This document shows positions 43,594 to 53,405 of a stretch of DNA of 64,000 nt, one piece after another. The notes below the pieces were generated by a model, which was not told the origin of the DNA, made no database searches, and worked only from the letters and a program-made list of their open reading frames with translations. The DNA comes from Paenibacillus sp. Root444D2 (GTDB lineage: Bacteria; Bacillota; Bacilli; Paenibacillales; NBRC-103111): positions 743,173-807,172 of the forward strand of contig NZ_LMEO01000045.1 in NCBI RefSeq assembly GCF_001426375.1, written 5' to 3'. Made by a program: the position numbers and the translations under genes. Every line of letters starts with the position of its first letter. The first letter of the stretch is position 1.

Positions 43594-44550
43594 CTATAGT
43601 CCGTATTTTTCTTTGATAAACTCCAGATGCGGTAAATCCACTATGGCTCCGGTGTACTTTAATTTATAGGCACTGACGGCAAATCCCAGGGAAAGAGCTT
43701 GTTTCAACGGATAACCTTTGACGAGCGCCGTATAAAATCCTGACCAAAATGCATCTCCGGCTCCCGTAGTATCAACAACCTGAGTAGCTAGAGAGTTGAA
43801 TGCAAGCGTCTCTTTTCCATTTGAAACGAGGGCGCCATCCTTCCCTAATGTCAAAATAACCAGCTTTGCACCCAGTTCTAAGAAATAATCGAGATAACGC
43901 TCAGGTTCCGCTTTCCCAAACAATCTCTCCGCATCATCCTCTGAAGGCTTGACAATATCAACTTTACCGATGATAGATTTTACATAGTCAATCCCATTCT
44001 CGCCCTTTTGCCATATCATCGGATGATAGTTAGGGTCGAAACCTGTCAAAATACCGTGTTTTCGCACCGTATCCATCACACTTTCGATTGTATAGCGGGA
44101 CGGAATCCTTGATATAGGCCAACAGGAGAAATGGACGATTTTGGAGTAAATTATGGCTTCCTCCAGCCCGGATGTATAAGCTAATTGATAATCCGCCCCC
44201 CGATAAAATATCGGAATCGGTGTAGAAACACTTTTGGTTACAACCACCATGCTCGTTGAATCATCGACACGTTGAATGAGATCCGTAGCGATACCCGCTT
44301 GCTGCAGTTGATCGACGAGAAATCTGCCCAACCCGTCATCTCCGACTGCAGAAGCTATAAGAGGGGTGATCCCTAATTTTTTTACATTTAATGCAATATT
44401 GGAAGGAGAACCCCCAAATAACTTTTGGTACGTATCACATGTATCGCTATCGTCATATTCCGTTGTCATCATATCGATAAGAAGCTCGCCAACAGTCAAA
44501 ACATCGTGCTTCTTATCGCTTAACGGTATGCTAGCCTCGAATTCAAACAC
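43594..44550 (-). CDS. PfkB-family sugar kinase, probable fructokinase
   Basis: A ribokinase-fold kinase with the N-terminal LTVGELLIDMMTTEY and GGSPSNIALNVKKLG motif, and the C-terminal anion-hole/base motif DTTGAGDAFWSGFY. Paired with a sucrose phosphorylase, it would phosphorylate the fructose released. Close relatives include 5-dehydro-2-deoxygluconokinase (IolC), so the sugar is inferred from context. I prefer a GTG start at 44550 (CAGGAG nine bases upstream); the GTG at 44586 lies inside the esterase gene with no ribosome site, and the ATG at 44559 is too close to the AGGAG. Confidence 0.8.
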   Translation of the reverse strand: MFEFEASIPLSDKKHDVLTVGELLIDMMTTEYDDSDTCDTYQKLFGGSPSNIALNVKKLGITPLIASAVGDDGLGRFLVDQLQQAGIATDLIQRVDDSTSMVVVTKSVSTPIPIFYRGADYQLAYTSGLEEAIIYSKIVHFSCWPISRIPSRYTIESVMDTVRKHGILTGFDPNYHPMIWQKGENGIDYVKSIIGKVDIVKPSEDDAERLFGKAEPERYLDYFLELGAKLVILTLGKDGALVSNGKETLAFNSLATQVVDTTGAGDAFWSGFYTALVKGYPLKQALSLGFAVSAYKLKYTGAIVDLPHLEFIKEKYGL

Positions 44551-44570
44551 GTTTGCCATCTCCTGATTCT

Positions 44571-45362
44571 TTATTGAATCGCCCACAATATAGCTTTTTC
44601 AATGTATTCATTCCAAAAGTCCCAGGTATGTCCCCCCTGGCTTTCCACATATGTATGCTCAACCTGTTCCGAAACTAAAAAATCATGAAATCTCTGATTG
44701 ACGTCCAGTAAAAAATCTTCTGTACCGCAAGCCATGTAGATCGCTGGAATCGCCGACTTCTTCTCTTTCAAGCCCAGGACCAGAGCCTCCGGGTCTCTAT
44801 CGCTTCCTTGAAGCTGATCCAAGTCGCCGAATACTCTCGTAAAATATTTATAGTCCGCTATGCCGTCCGTATAGTCGCTACTTGCGTTAGCAATCTTATA
44901 GGTAATAATGGCCGAAGACAAAGCGATAATCTGGCTAAAATGCTCTGCATATTTGAAGCCGTTCCGAATGGCTCCGTACCCGCCCATGGATAAACCTCCA
45001 ATAAAGGTATCTTCTCTTTGATCGGATAGCGGGAACATTTTCCGTGTAAACTCCACTAGTTCTTTTCCGACGTATTCTCCGTATAATGACCCTTTATCTA
45101 CATCATCCAGATAAAAGTGGTTTTCCCCGGCCGGCATAAAAACCGCAATACGGTGTTTGTCGGATAACTCCCGAATTCTCGAGAAGCTGATCCAATCTGA
45201 ATGGCTCCCTGAATATCCGTTCAACAAATAGAGCGCTTTAAGCGGCTTCTTCTCTGCTTTTGGCATTCCCGGAAAATCAAAATCATCCAGCGGAACAAGC
45301 GCATTGAACGTGACTTCTCTCCGTAAAGCCTTCGAGTAAAAATGAACCTGCAGTGTCGCCAT
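44571..45362 (-). CDS. EstA/esterase-D-like carboxylesterase
   Basis: An alpha/beta hydrolase of about 263 residues of the 'putative esterase' family that includes tributyrin esterase EstA and S-formylglutathione hydrolase. The nucleophile Ser is in GGLSMGGYGAI, and GGHTWDFW near the C-terminus carries the catalytic His. No signal peptide. Likely an acetyl-esterase acting on imported acylated sugars such as acylsucroses. The ATG at 45362 has AAGGAG ten bases upstream; the ATG at 45371 is only one base after it. Confidence 0.8.
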   Translation of the reverse strand: MATLQVHFYSKALRREVTFNALVPLDDFDFPGMPKAEKKPLKALYLLNGYSGSHSDWISFSRIRELSDKHRIAVFMPAGENHFYLDDVDKGSLYGEYVGKELVEFTRKMFPLSDQREDTFIGGLSMGGYGAIRNGFKYAEHFSQIIALSSAIITYKIANASSDYTDGIADYKYFTRVFGDLDQLQGSDRDPEALVLGLKEKKSAIPAIYMACGTEDFLLDVNQRFHDFLVSEQVEHTYVESQGGHTWDFWNEYIEKAILWAIQ

Positions 45363-45407
45363 TGTATCCATTCTCCTTTTCTCTCATTTAAGGACTATGC
45401 CCTCGTC

Positions 45408-46214
45408 TTACAGATAAAGAAACGGCTCCTTCGCATCGACAAAAGTAACCGGGAGTCCACCAGCCAACGGCTTCAGCCACTCGGCCATAAACTTCATTCC
45501 CCATTCCTCGCTCCGCTCATGGCCTATGACGATCATCGCTTTTTGAAGTCCGAGCATACGAGCATCGTTGACATAAGCGCAAAGTGTCCATTCCACGATT
45601 TCACCGCAGACGATGACATCCAGGTTCTTACTTCGCATCAGTTCCATAGGCATTTGCTCTCTACCAAGACCCAAACTGCCTCCGCCTACCAAAATTCCGA
45701 CTCTGGAACACTTCATCTCGAGATCGCCTACGATTTGTAGGACATTCATCCCCAATTTGTCTTTAAAGAAGCCGGACAACTCTGTCAAAGTGACCTCGGC
45801 AATTTGGTACGTGTGCGGCGGATGCTTTTCCAGCAAATTGTCTTCCCAGCCGAGCTCCTTAATCAGTCCATCATAAATTCGATCCGTCTTTGCCATGTGC
45901 ATATAATCATGGTAGCGCCAGACCGCAATCTGGTGATCCTCTAACAATTTTCGCTTTGCCTGATATACAGGGTCGTCTTGGAGCCAGTCCAATTCATCTA
46001 TCCCTGTATAGAAGGTAGGCTCGTGTGTAATAATCATATTAGCCCCGCAAGCGATAGCCTGATGAATCACATCGACGGTTGCCATAAACGTCGTTACAAT
46101 ACCGGTTACCTCTGTATCCGGACTTCCGGATACGAGTACATCTCCTGTTTTTTCCAGCCTGAAAGTGCCGCAAGAATCCGAAATAACTGCATCAATTACC
46201 TGTTGAACATTCAT
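45408..46214 (-). CDS. Nif3-like dinuclear-metal protein (DUF34 family)
   Basis: A 268-residue member of the Nif3/YqfO/YbgI family. It shows GIVTTFMATVDVIHQA, the metal-binding ITHEPTFY, and VCGEIVEWTL near the C-terminus with a possible second metal site (GHERSEEWG). The family is nearly universal but its biochemical role is unsettled. A second-copy-like version inside a sugar operon, between permease and esterase genes, is unusual and suggests hydrolase activity on a pathway metabolite; that is inference. It lacks the PII-like insert found in YqfO. Confidence 0.78.
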   Translation of the reverse strand: MNVQQVIDAVISDSCGTFRLEKTGDVLVSGSPDTEVTGIVTTFMATVDVIHQAIACGANMIITHEPTFYTGIDELDWLQDDPVYQAKRKLLEDHQIAVWRYHDYMHMAKTDRIYDGLIKELGWEDNLLEKHPPHTYQIAEVTLTELSGFFKDKLGMNVLQIVGDLEMKCSRVGILVGGGSLGLGREQMPMELMRSKNLDVIVCGEIVEWTLCAYVNDARMLGLQKAMIVIGHERSEEWGMKFMAEWLKPLAGGLPVTFVDAKEPFLYL

Positions 46215-46244
46215 GCCATACCCCTCCTTCGTTTCATAACGTGA

Positions 46245-47144
46245 TTAACCTTTTACGGCACCGACAACGACGCCCTTGGTCAAATATTTCTGCAAAAAAG
46301 GCAGTACGATCAAGATGGGCACGATCCCGACAACCCCCATAGCCATACGTACCGCTGTGGTCGGAAGCTCGGCTGCACCGGCGCCTAGCAAGCTGCTTGC
46401 CTGGCTCGATTTTAAAAACTGAATATTATTCATCAAACGGATCAGCAAATTCTGAATGCCATAATACTGAGGCTTCGTGACGAAGTATAAGGCATTAATC
46501 CAATCGTTCCAGTAGGCAAGTCCTGTAAACAAACCGACCGTTGCCATAACCGGAACCGAAAGCGGCAGCATAATGCTGTAGAATGTTCTTATTTCGCTAG
46601 CTCCGTCGATTTGAGCCGATTCGATAAGCGCAGCAGGCACATTATGCTTATAGAAATTCCTTACCAGCAGAACATTGAAACCATTCATTAGCAAATTCGG
46701 TACGATCAATGCGGCTAACGTATCCTTAATCGCAAACACTTTGGTCCACATCATGTAGGAAGGTACGATGCCTCCGTTAAACAACATGGTGAAAAATACG
46801 AGAAATGCAAGGACATTATGATACTTGAAATCTTTCCGCGACATTGGATAGGCAAGCATAGCCGTAATGGCAAGGCTGATGACGGTACCGACAACAGTCA
46901 CAAAAATCGAGACTCCGTATGCTCTCACAAAGGTCGACATATTGCTGAACAAGTATACGTAGGCATCGATGCTCATTTTATTTGGGAAATAGCTATATCC
47001 GTCTCTTATTAGCGTCTTTTCATCGGTAAACGATGCCAGCAGCATCAATATAAAAGGTAAAAAAGCAAAAACGGTCACCAAGGTCATTGCTGCTGCAGAG
47101 AATATCGTAAATGCCCGTTCTCCTCTTGATTGTAAACTCGTCAT
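46245..47144 (-). CDS. Sugar ABC importer permease, YtcP type
   Basis: A 299-residue CUT1 subunit with about six membrane helices, EAA loop ALIESAQIDGASEIRTFY, and C-terminus LTKGVVVGAVKG. Partner of the LplB-type subunit 12 bases upstream. No ATPase gene nearby, so dependence on a shared MsmX-type ATPase is inferred. Confidence 0.9.
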   Translation of the reverse strand: MTSLQSRGERAFTIFSAAAMTLVTVFAFLPFILMLLASFTDEKTLIRDGYSYFPNKMSIDAYVYLFSNMSTFVRAYGVSIFVTVVGTVISLAITAMLAYPMSRKDFKYHNVLAFLVFFTMLFNGGIVPSYMMWTKVFAIKDTLAALIVPNLLMNGFNVLLVRNFYKHNVPAALIESAQIDGASEIRTFYSIMLPLSVPVMATVGLFTGLAYWNDWINALYFVTKPQYYGIQNLLIRLMNNIQFLKSSQASSLLGAGAAELPTTAVRMAMGVVGIVPILIVLPFLQKYLTKGVVVGAVKG

Positions 47145-47156
47145 GATGGATCCCCC

Positions 47157-48086
47157 CTAAAACAGTGCATTGTCGGAATTTACTCTCCTTACAATGCCAT
47201 TGGCTACAATGACAAGAATAAGGCCTACCAATGACTGATAAAGACCAGCCGCCGCCGACATGCCAATATCATTAACCTGCATGAGAGCACGATAAACATA
47301 AGTATCAATGGTTTGTGTCGTGCTGTATAAAGCACCCGCATTCAAAGGTACTTGATAAAAGAGTCCGAAATCGGAATTGAATATTCTTCCTACAGACATT
47401 AAACCTAGTAAGATAATAGTTGGCGTCAGCAAAGGTAAGGTGATCATAAAAATTTGTCTGAGTTTGCCTGCACCGTCAATTTTAGCGGCTTCATAAATAC
47501 TTTTATCGATTCCTGCAATAAATCCGAAGTAAACGATTGAACCGTATCCCGCCGTCTTCCAAAGCTGTATGATAACAAGGATGAATGGCCAATATTTAGA
47601 CTCGGAATACCAATTAATAGCCGGAATGCCAAGCGGCTCTAGAATCGAATGGTTGATAAACCCGCTGTCGGCATTCAAGTAAGCAAATGCGAGAAAAGAT
47701 ACGATGACCATAGATACCAGGTTCGGAAGAACTAAACCGGACTGAAAAAACTTCGAATAAAACTTATTCAACAGCTCTGCCATCAGTATCGCGATGAATA
47801 TAGAAACGATGGTTCCGAGAATGATAAATGCGACGTTGTAAAGAATCGTATTTCTTGTCATTATCCACGCATCGGAAGTCCGGAATAAAAACTCGAAATT
47901 TTTCAACCCGACCCAATCGCTTCCGAATAGGCCTTTTGCAAAATCTACATCTTTGAAGGCGATAAATACCCCGAACATCGGAATGTAATTATTGATCAAC
48001 AAGTATAACAAGCCGGGAGCCGCAATCAGTAAAAGCGGCAACGTATTGCTAACTTTCTTCTTGTATTTTTTTATTGGCTTCTCCAT
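47157..48086 (-). CDS. Sugar ABC importer permease, LplB type
   Basis: A 309-residue CUT1 subunit: LLYLLINNYIPMFGVFIAF, PNLVSMVIVSFLAF, EAA loop DKSIYEAAKIDGAGKLRQIF. It forms the pore with the downstream YtcP-type protein and takes substrate from the lipoprotein encoded just upstream. Confidence 0.9.
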   Translation of the reverse strand: MEKPIKKYKKKVSNTLPLLLIAAPGLLYLLINNYIPMFGVFIAFKDVDFAKGLFGSDWVGLKNFEFLFRTSDAWIMTRNTILYNVAFIILGTIVSIFIAILMAELLNKFYSKFFQSGLVLPNLVSMVIVSFLAFAYLNADSGFINHSILEPLGIPAINWYSESKYWPFILVIIQLWKTAGYGSIVYFGFIAGIDKSIYEAAKIDGAGKLRQIFMITLPLLTPTIILLGLMSVGRIFNSDFGLFYQVPLNAGALYSTTQTIDTYVYRALMQVNDIGMSAAAGLYQSLVGLILVIVANGIVRRVNSDNALF

Positions 48087-48147
48087 GCCACTCCCCCCCT
48101 AAGGAAGACAGAATGGAGCAGTTTCCGGCTCCATTCCTCACCATTTT

Positions 48148-49698
48148 TTATTTTTTCTGCTCAGCAATCCATTTGTCCAGTTGCTCCTGCTTTTTCTGAA
48201 TGATGGTTTGCGCCCCTGCATCATTCAATGCTTTTACAAATTTAGGAATGGTTGTTTCCGGATCCAAAACGCCAGTAATCAAACCAGGAATGTATTGATT
48301 AACCACATTGTTTACTGTACTTAACTCCGTTTTTACGGAAGATTGGTCGAAGATGAATCCAAAGTATGGCGACCTCTTCGTTTCTTTGTTCTCCTTCAGT
48401 TTAAATTCGGTATCCTTCCAATCCGTGCCTTCAATTTGATACTGAAGCGACTCAGAGCCGAGAATACCGGAAGATAGCTGTGCCGTATACGGTACGGTTG
48501 CAGCATCTTTTCCATCCGGATATTTAACGTGGTGATCGTCCACCTTTACATAGTCCCGACCTTCGACTCCATAAAGCATCGTATTTAATAGATCCTTATC
48601 CGTATAGGTTAAATTCAAGAGTTTCATAGCAGCCTCAGGTACTTTGGTCGTACTTGACATCATCCATACAACGAAGTCTACAGCTTGCGTATCAAAATAA
48701 AATGGAGAAATCCGTTTCATAACGATATTTTTACCAGTCTGAGCGCTTAATGCTTTGCCAGCTTCCATACCGCTATAACCACCCAGAGTGGAAAATCCGC
48801 GTCCCGACGAAGCCAAGTCAGCAAAGTTTGTTGAGGTTGTGGCTGCATCTTTTTGCAAATAGCCTTTCTTGTACCAATCTCTCATCATGTTAACGCCGTT
48901 TTTAAAAATATCCGTTTCATAAAGATTGACTACTTTATTGCTATTTCCTACAACTACACCGATTCCTGATTCATCGGTTAACAGATCGATGTCATTTGTT
49001 CCTCTTAATAGTCTAACCAGATTGGTATCGCTTGGATTGACATTAATAGGAGTGAAAGGCACGACATCCGGGTGCTTTTTCATCAAAGCGTCGAATATTT
49101 TTGGCAAATCATTGACCGACTTCATATCGTCTGCTGTAAAACCCGTTTCTTTTAACAAATCGGCGTTATATACAAAGTTTAGCGGGACCGACATCCCTTT
49201 ATTGGCGGGAATTCCATAAATATGCCCGTTCATCGTTGTTGCTTTCAGCAGTCCTTCACCGAAGTCTTTGTCCAGAATCGTTTTTGTTTCCTGGCCGTAT
49301 TTGCTGATTAAATCCTCCAGCGGATAGAGCTGTTTTTTAGCAGCATAACTTGGGAATTGGCCTGGGCTGGTGAACAAATCCAACTGCTCGCCGCTTTGAA
49401 GCGCCAAATTTACTTTTTGCCCGTAGTCTGCAGGCCCGTACACTTTAAAGTCCACTTGCACATTAATTTTCTTTGTTGTAATTTTGTTGATCGCGTCGTT
49501 AATGTTGCTCATATCATCGGGAATTTTATTGAATGACGGCAAGGCTATAACAACCTTTTCCATCTTGCTGCTGGTCCCACCCGACTTAGAACCGGTTGTT
49601 TCGGTCGAATTGCCAGTTCCGGTCGTGCAAGCTGTCAGAACGGTGCCGAACAGTGCTACAGATATGACTGATGCTAAGATACCCCTTGTCCTTTTCAT
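48148..49698 (-). CDS. Extracellular solute-binding lipoprotein (LplA-like)
   Basis: A 516-residue family-1 receptor with lipobox VLTACTTGT and a Gly/Ser/Thr linker. It is the first gene of the importer-catabolic operon that runs down to sucrose phosphorylase; CAGGAGG precedes the start. A terminator after the response-regulator gene (49814-49836) means this gene needs its own promoter. Twin 10-base direct repeats 21 bases apart at 49770-49800 are the probable response-regulator site. The phosphorylase and kinase genes suggest a sucrose-containing or similar glucoside as cargo. Confidence 0.88.
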   Translation of the reverse strand: MKRTRGILASVISVALFGTVLTACTTGTGNSTETTGSKSGGTSSKMEKVVIALPSFNKIPDDMSNINDAINKITTKKINVQVDFKVYGPADYGQKVNLALQSGEQLDLFTSPGQFPSYAAKKQLYPLEDLISKYGQETKTILDKDFGEGLLKATTMNGHIYGIPANKGMSVPLNFVYNADLLKETGFTADDMKSVNDLPKIFDALMKKHPDVVPFTPINVNPSDTNLVRLLRGTNDIDLLTDESGIGVVVGNSNKVVNLYETDIFKNGVNMMRDWYKKGYLQKDAATTSTNFADLASSGRGFSTLGGYSGMEAGKALSAQTGKNIVMKRISPFYFDTQAVDFVVWMMSSTTKVPEAAMKLLNLTYTDKDLLNTMLYGVEGRDYVKVDDHHVKYPDGKDAATVPYTAQLSSGILGSESLQYQIEGTDWKDTEFKLKENKETKRSPYFGFIFDQSSVKTELSTVNNVVNQYIPGLITGVLDPETTIPKFVKALNDAGAQTIIQKKQEQLDKWIAEQKK

Positions 49699-49769
49699 AT
49701 TTTGAAGCCTCCTGAAGTAGTTTCTGAATACGATTTCATTTTAATCCTTATCGGTATGTTTATCTTTAA

Positions 49770-49800
49770 AAAATCAGCGCTATTTTTTTGAAAATCAGTG
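49770..49800 (-). promoter_or_regulatory. Direct repeats, probable YesN-type regulator site
   Basis: On the minus strand CACTGATTTT and CGCTGATTTT are spaced exactly 21 bases, two helical turns, as expected for the tandem helix-turn-helix of AraC-type regulators. They lie about 70-100 bases before the binding-protein ATG, upstream of a TAAAAT -10 that has no recognisable -35. Confidence 0.55.
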
Positions 49801-49813
49801 ATGTCGCCAAAAG

Positions 49814-49836
49814 AAAAAGGCCCAATCGGCCTCTTT
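49814..49836 (-). terminator. Terminator after the response regulator gene
   Basis: A 5-base GC-rich stem (AGGCC/GGCCT) with a 5-base loop, then TTTTTCTTTT on the minus strand, immediately after the regulator stop. It separates the sensor genes from the importer operon. Confidence 0.65.
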
Positions 49837-49840
49837 TGCA

Positions 49841-51430
49841 TTATGGTTTATGTTTGGTTCTAAAAGCATTCGGAGTTTCACCCGTTATTTTTTTGAAAAC
49901 CGTTGAGAAATAGGAGATGCTGTCAAAACCAATCTCGACGGCAATTGTTCCAATACTCTCGTTTCCTTGGATGAGCCGTTCTTTTGCTATAAGGATACGA
50001 TGCTCATTCAGGTAATCTTTCATCGATAATCCTGTCTTGTTTTTAAACATTTTCGCAAGATAATCGGGCGATAAATAGACACTGGCCGCAACATCCTCGC
50101 GATTCAGTTCCAGATGGTAATTATTGTGTATAAACGTTTTCGCCTTCTCTACAACACTTTCGGACTGTTTCACTTCTCTTATATAATCGATTGTTTTATT
50201 GGTTACGAAAGCAGCCCATTTCATCATGTCCATGACACTATGTTCGGATTTCTGCAGCAAGATGCCGGAGATATGATCGGAAAACAACTTATGCGCAAGT
50301 ATTTTATTTTTATACAGGATCGAATATACAAGCTGCATAAAATCCTGCTTGATCGAATGAAGGATGCCCGCGTCAAGTTTATTGCTTTTGGCCAACGATT
50401 CGAGATCTTTTTTTAGCTTGTTCACGATTTGCACTTTTTCGCCTTCGATAAATAATGATTCGAATCCGTTCACATCCAGCGTATAGGATTCATTCGTTTC
50501 ATAATCAAAGCGGTCTTCTTGGCAATGAACATTACCCTTATGAATAATGTTGTTCCTGTCCATGACCTCCAATATAGCTCTAGTTGCATTCAACAAATCG
50601 ATCGATACTTTCTTACTGATATAACAGGTCGCCGTACACTGAAAGTAATCCCGACAATAACGGATTTGCTGACGGCATCTCGTTGCAATCTCTTCCAGCG
50701 AACTACTGCCCCTGATGATCGTCCCCATATAGTAACGATCGTCTTGCTGATAATTGATAACATGACTAAGTTGCAGGTTATCAAGCATCGTTTCTGAAGT
50801 TAGATTGGAAAACGCATAGATGAAGGTGCTTTCATTCCAGCTATCCTCAATATCCGATTTGCCGATGCTCGTTAGTACTAGAAAGTACCCATGTTCCAAC
50901 TCTAGAGATAGGTCTCTCTTCCGGATTTCGCCATGAATCAAATCTATGCGGGGGGAAATTTGGGCAAATAAAATCTCCCTCCAAAAGCTTTGCTCGACAA
51001 ACGATTTATTTTTCAACCAACTGGCACCGAATTGGCTGTATGCCTGCAGCCGATTTTTCGCCCTTAGCGTATTTATTGTTTTGGCTAGTGCCTCTTCGAC
51101 CTTACTTTTATCAAAAGGCTTGATTAAGTAAGCATCCGTATTGTAAGAGATTGCCGTCGACGCGAATTCAAAATTTTCATGACAAGTAAAAAAAATAAAT
51201 GCACAATCATGATGGTTATCCCTTACCCATTTGATCATGTCAAGACCTGTGCCTTTGGGCATTTCGATATCACAAATGATGATATCCGGTTTACCTTCTT
51301 CAATAAGAAGTTTGGCATCCGCAATATTATACGCCGTTATTACGGATCCAATCCCCAATGAACTCCAGTTGATGAAGTCACGCATGACCTCAATAGTAGG
51401 AATATCATCATCAATCATGAGACACTTCAA
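49841..51430 (-). CDS. YesN-type response regulator
   Basis: A 529-residue regulator: receiver domain with Asp7-9 cluster and phospho-acceptor Asp54 in IICDIEMP; a middle region; AraC output domain (NREDVAASVYLSPDYLAKMFK, SIGTIAVEIGFDSISYFSTVFK, TGETPNAFR). Start is TTG at 51430, with GGAGGG seven bases upstream. It follows the kinase gene by 11 bases. It probably activates the downstream LplA-type operon through the direct repeats at 49770-49800. Confidence 0.92.
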   Translation of the reverse strand: MKCLMIDDDIPTIEVMRDFINWSSLGIGSVITAYNIADAKLLIEEGKPDIIICDIEMPKGTGLDMIKWVRDNHHDCAFIFFTCHENFEFASTAISYNTDAYLIKPFDKSKVEEALAKTINTLRAKNRLQAYSQFGASWLKNKSFVEQSFWREILFAQISPRIDLIHGEIRKRDLSLELEHGYFLVLTSIGKSDIEDSWNESTFIYAFSNLTSETMLDNLQLSHVINYQQDDRYYMGTIIRGSSSLEEIATRCRQQIRYCRDYFQCTATCYISKKVSIDLLNATRAILEVMDRNNIIHKGNVHCQEDRFDYETNESYTLDVNGFESLFIEGEKVQIVNKLKKDLESLAKSNKLDAGILHSIKQDFMQLVYSILYKNKILAHKLFSDHISGILLQKSEHSVMDMMKWAAFVTNKTIDYIREVKQSESVVEKAKTFIHNNYHLELNREDVAASVYLSPDYLAKMFKNKTGLSMKDYLNEHRILIAKERLIQGNESIGTIAVEIGFDSISYFSTVFKKITGETPNAFRTKHKP

Positions 51431-51441
51431 TACGTTCCCTC

Positions 51442-53163
51442 CTAAGTCTGATCCATGGATGACTGAATAGGAATCAAAATTTCCACCCTTGCCCCAGACG
51501 GTTCATTCTTGGAAATATGCAACAAATTATCCCTTTTATAAAGTAGACTCAGCGTTTTTTTGATATTGGAAATGCCGATTCTTTGCCCCGTTTCATTGAC
51601 ACGCGTACCGGCGGCATTCACTTCTTCTATGATTTCATCAGGAAAACCTTCCCCATTATCTTCTAAGGTAATTTTAATAAAGTCCTCGTGATGATAAGAA
51701 TACGTTTCCACTTTAATAAATATCGACAAAATATCTCCGTAAACTAACGCATGCTTAAAAATATTTTCAATAAAGGTTTGTATCAGAAATTGCGGCAGTA
51801 TATGCTGTTCCAAATTGGGTTCGATATCGATCATATGGAAAATGTGATTAGGGAATTTGATCTCTTGCAAGTGAATGTAATTGGTCACGTGATCGATTTC
51901 TTCCCTTACCGTTACGTTTACCAAGCCTCCCTTGAACATATATCTGAGATGCTCCGACAAGTAATTGATAAGTTTCCTGATTTCTTCGTTTTTATTTTGA
52001 TACGTAAGGCTTGAGACGGTCGTAATGGCATTCAAGAAAAAATGTGGCTTTATTTGCATTTGAAGATACTTGAGCTCAGCTTTGTTTCGTTCCAGCTTCT
52101 CTTCATAGGAATGGATCTTTAACTGTTTGATTTCTTTCGTCATCGACGTAAATGAATGAAAGAGCTTGGCGAACTCGATGGACGCTTTATGCAGCGGCAG
52201 CTGGTAGTCCCAGTTTCCCTTCTCCAATTCTTTCGTCGCTTTGACAAGTTCAAGAACAGGCTTAATCATTTCGCGTGAAAGCGATGTTAATACAGCAGGC
52301 ACGATAATTAAGGAAACGACGCCAAGAGAAACAATCACCCATTGGAAAAAATCCAGCCCAGATAAAACGCTCTTCCGTTCAATCAGATTCGAAAGTTTCC
52401 CGATCTCTGGAATGTCCTCTGAAATGATAAAATATTTGCCATCATCGAGCTTGTACGAAGTTTTACCAGTATCCGGCAGCGGGCTCAACTGATTAATGAA
52501 TGGATCGGTCGCAGAAAGCAACTCTCCGCTTTTATCCGTCAATCCATAATGGTTTTGGGAATCTGACGTTTTTTTCACAACATTCATCAAGGTGTCCGCT
52601 TTTACAACTGCGCCAATCATGATGTCCGACACCTTGAAGCTTTTTATTTCATAACTTATTCCATTCACTTGAATCGAGGACCATTCTCTTCCGATCGCCG
52701 TATTCCCCGCGAATTGTTCACTCTTTAAATAATCGGATAATGTTTGATTTTCATTAGAAAGTATGTTTTTGCCGAACTGAATCAAAAAGAGGTGTTCACT
52801 GGGCTCCAAAATAAATAATGCATCTATGCTTTCGTTATTTGACACTTTCGAGAGCAATGCATTTTTTAATCGCAAGGCATCGAAGTATTTGTTGCTCTCA
52901 TCTTTTTTCGGATACACAACGACATCGTCGATATGATTTTCAAATACTTCGTTTAAATCTTTGGAGACGCTGTTTAAACGATTTTGGATATTCGTAATGT
53001 GAATCCCCATGGTGTATTTGGAGTTATTCACGATATTCGTTTCGACCACTTTGAAGGAATATACATTGCTGATGATCAGAACCGCGACAAGTATGGCCAA
53101 TATCAACGTAATTTGAAGTGAAAATTTGTAAACGAACGAAACCGGCTTTGTACTCTTAAGCAT
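51442..53163 (-). CDS. YesM-type sensor histidine kinase
   Basis: A 573-residue kinase from ATG 53163 (GAGG and AAGGG upstream; the longer frame has no site). Transmembrane helix at about 12-32, extracellular domain to about 265, second helix, HAMP, His_kinase motif QIKPHFFLNAITTVSSL (acceptor His), and HATPase (FIENIFKHALVYGD, LEDNGEGFP, RIGISNIKKTL). It senses an external sugar signal for the downstream operon. A TATAAT at 53206-53201 probably belongs to its own promoter. Confidence 0.9.
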   Translation of the reverse strand: MLKSTKPVSFVYKFSLQITLILAILVAVLIISNVYSFKVVETNIVNNSKYTMGIHITNIQNRLNSVSKDLNEVFENHIDDVVVYPKKDESNKYFDALRLKNALLSKVSNNESIDALFILEPSEHLFLIQFGKNILSNENQTLSDYLKSEQFAGNTAIGREWSSIQVNGISYEIKSFKVSDIMIGAVVKADTLMNVVKKTSDSQNHYGLTDKSGELLSATDPFINQLSPLPDTGKTSYKLDDGKYFIISEDIPEIGKLSNLIERKSVLSGLDFFQWVIVSLGVVSLIIVPAVLTSLSREMIKPVLELVKATKELEKGNWDYQLPLHKASIEFAKLFHSFTSMTKEIKQLKIHSYEEKLERNKAELKYLQMQIKPHFFLNAITTVSSLTYQNKNEEIRKLINYLSEHLRYMFKGGLVNVTVREEIDHVTNYIHLQEIKFPNHIFHMIDIEPNLEQHILPQFLIQTFIENIFKHALVYGDILSIFIKVETYSYHHEDFIKITLEDNGEGFPDEIIEEVNAAGTRVNETGQRIGISNIKKTLSLLYKRDNLLHISKNEPSGARVEILIPIQSSMDQT

Positions 53164-53334
53164 GTCACCCTTCCTCATTAAAAGAACATTTTTCGATTCC
53201 ATTATATGATTTTTCAAAACATAATGCGACAAGGATAAACGACTCCGTCGTCCTTCAGGGACGAGCGCGTTTGTCAAGACTGATGACGCGAAGTGTAATA
53301 AAACTTATACTTTCTTATCTACAAATAAATGAAA

Positions 53335-53350
53335 AGAGGCATAAGCCTCC
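53335..53350 (-). terminator. Short hairpin with T-run between the HSL-esterase and kinase genes
   Basis: A 5-6 base GC-rich stem (GGAGGC-TTAT-GCCTC) then TTTTCATTT on the minus strand. It lies 92 bases after the esterase stop and also about 50 bases into any transcript begun at the promoter 53434-53406, so it could act as a terminator or as a leader attenuator. Confidence 0.5.
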
Positions 53351-53405
53351 CTTCACCGATAAAACCTATTAAAATCATGATACAGCTTTACTAAATACCA
53401 TCGAA

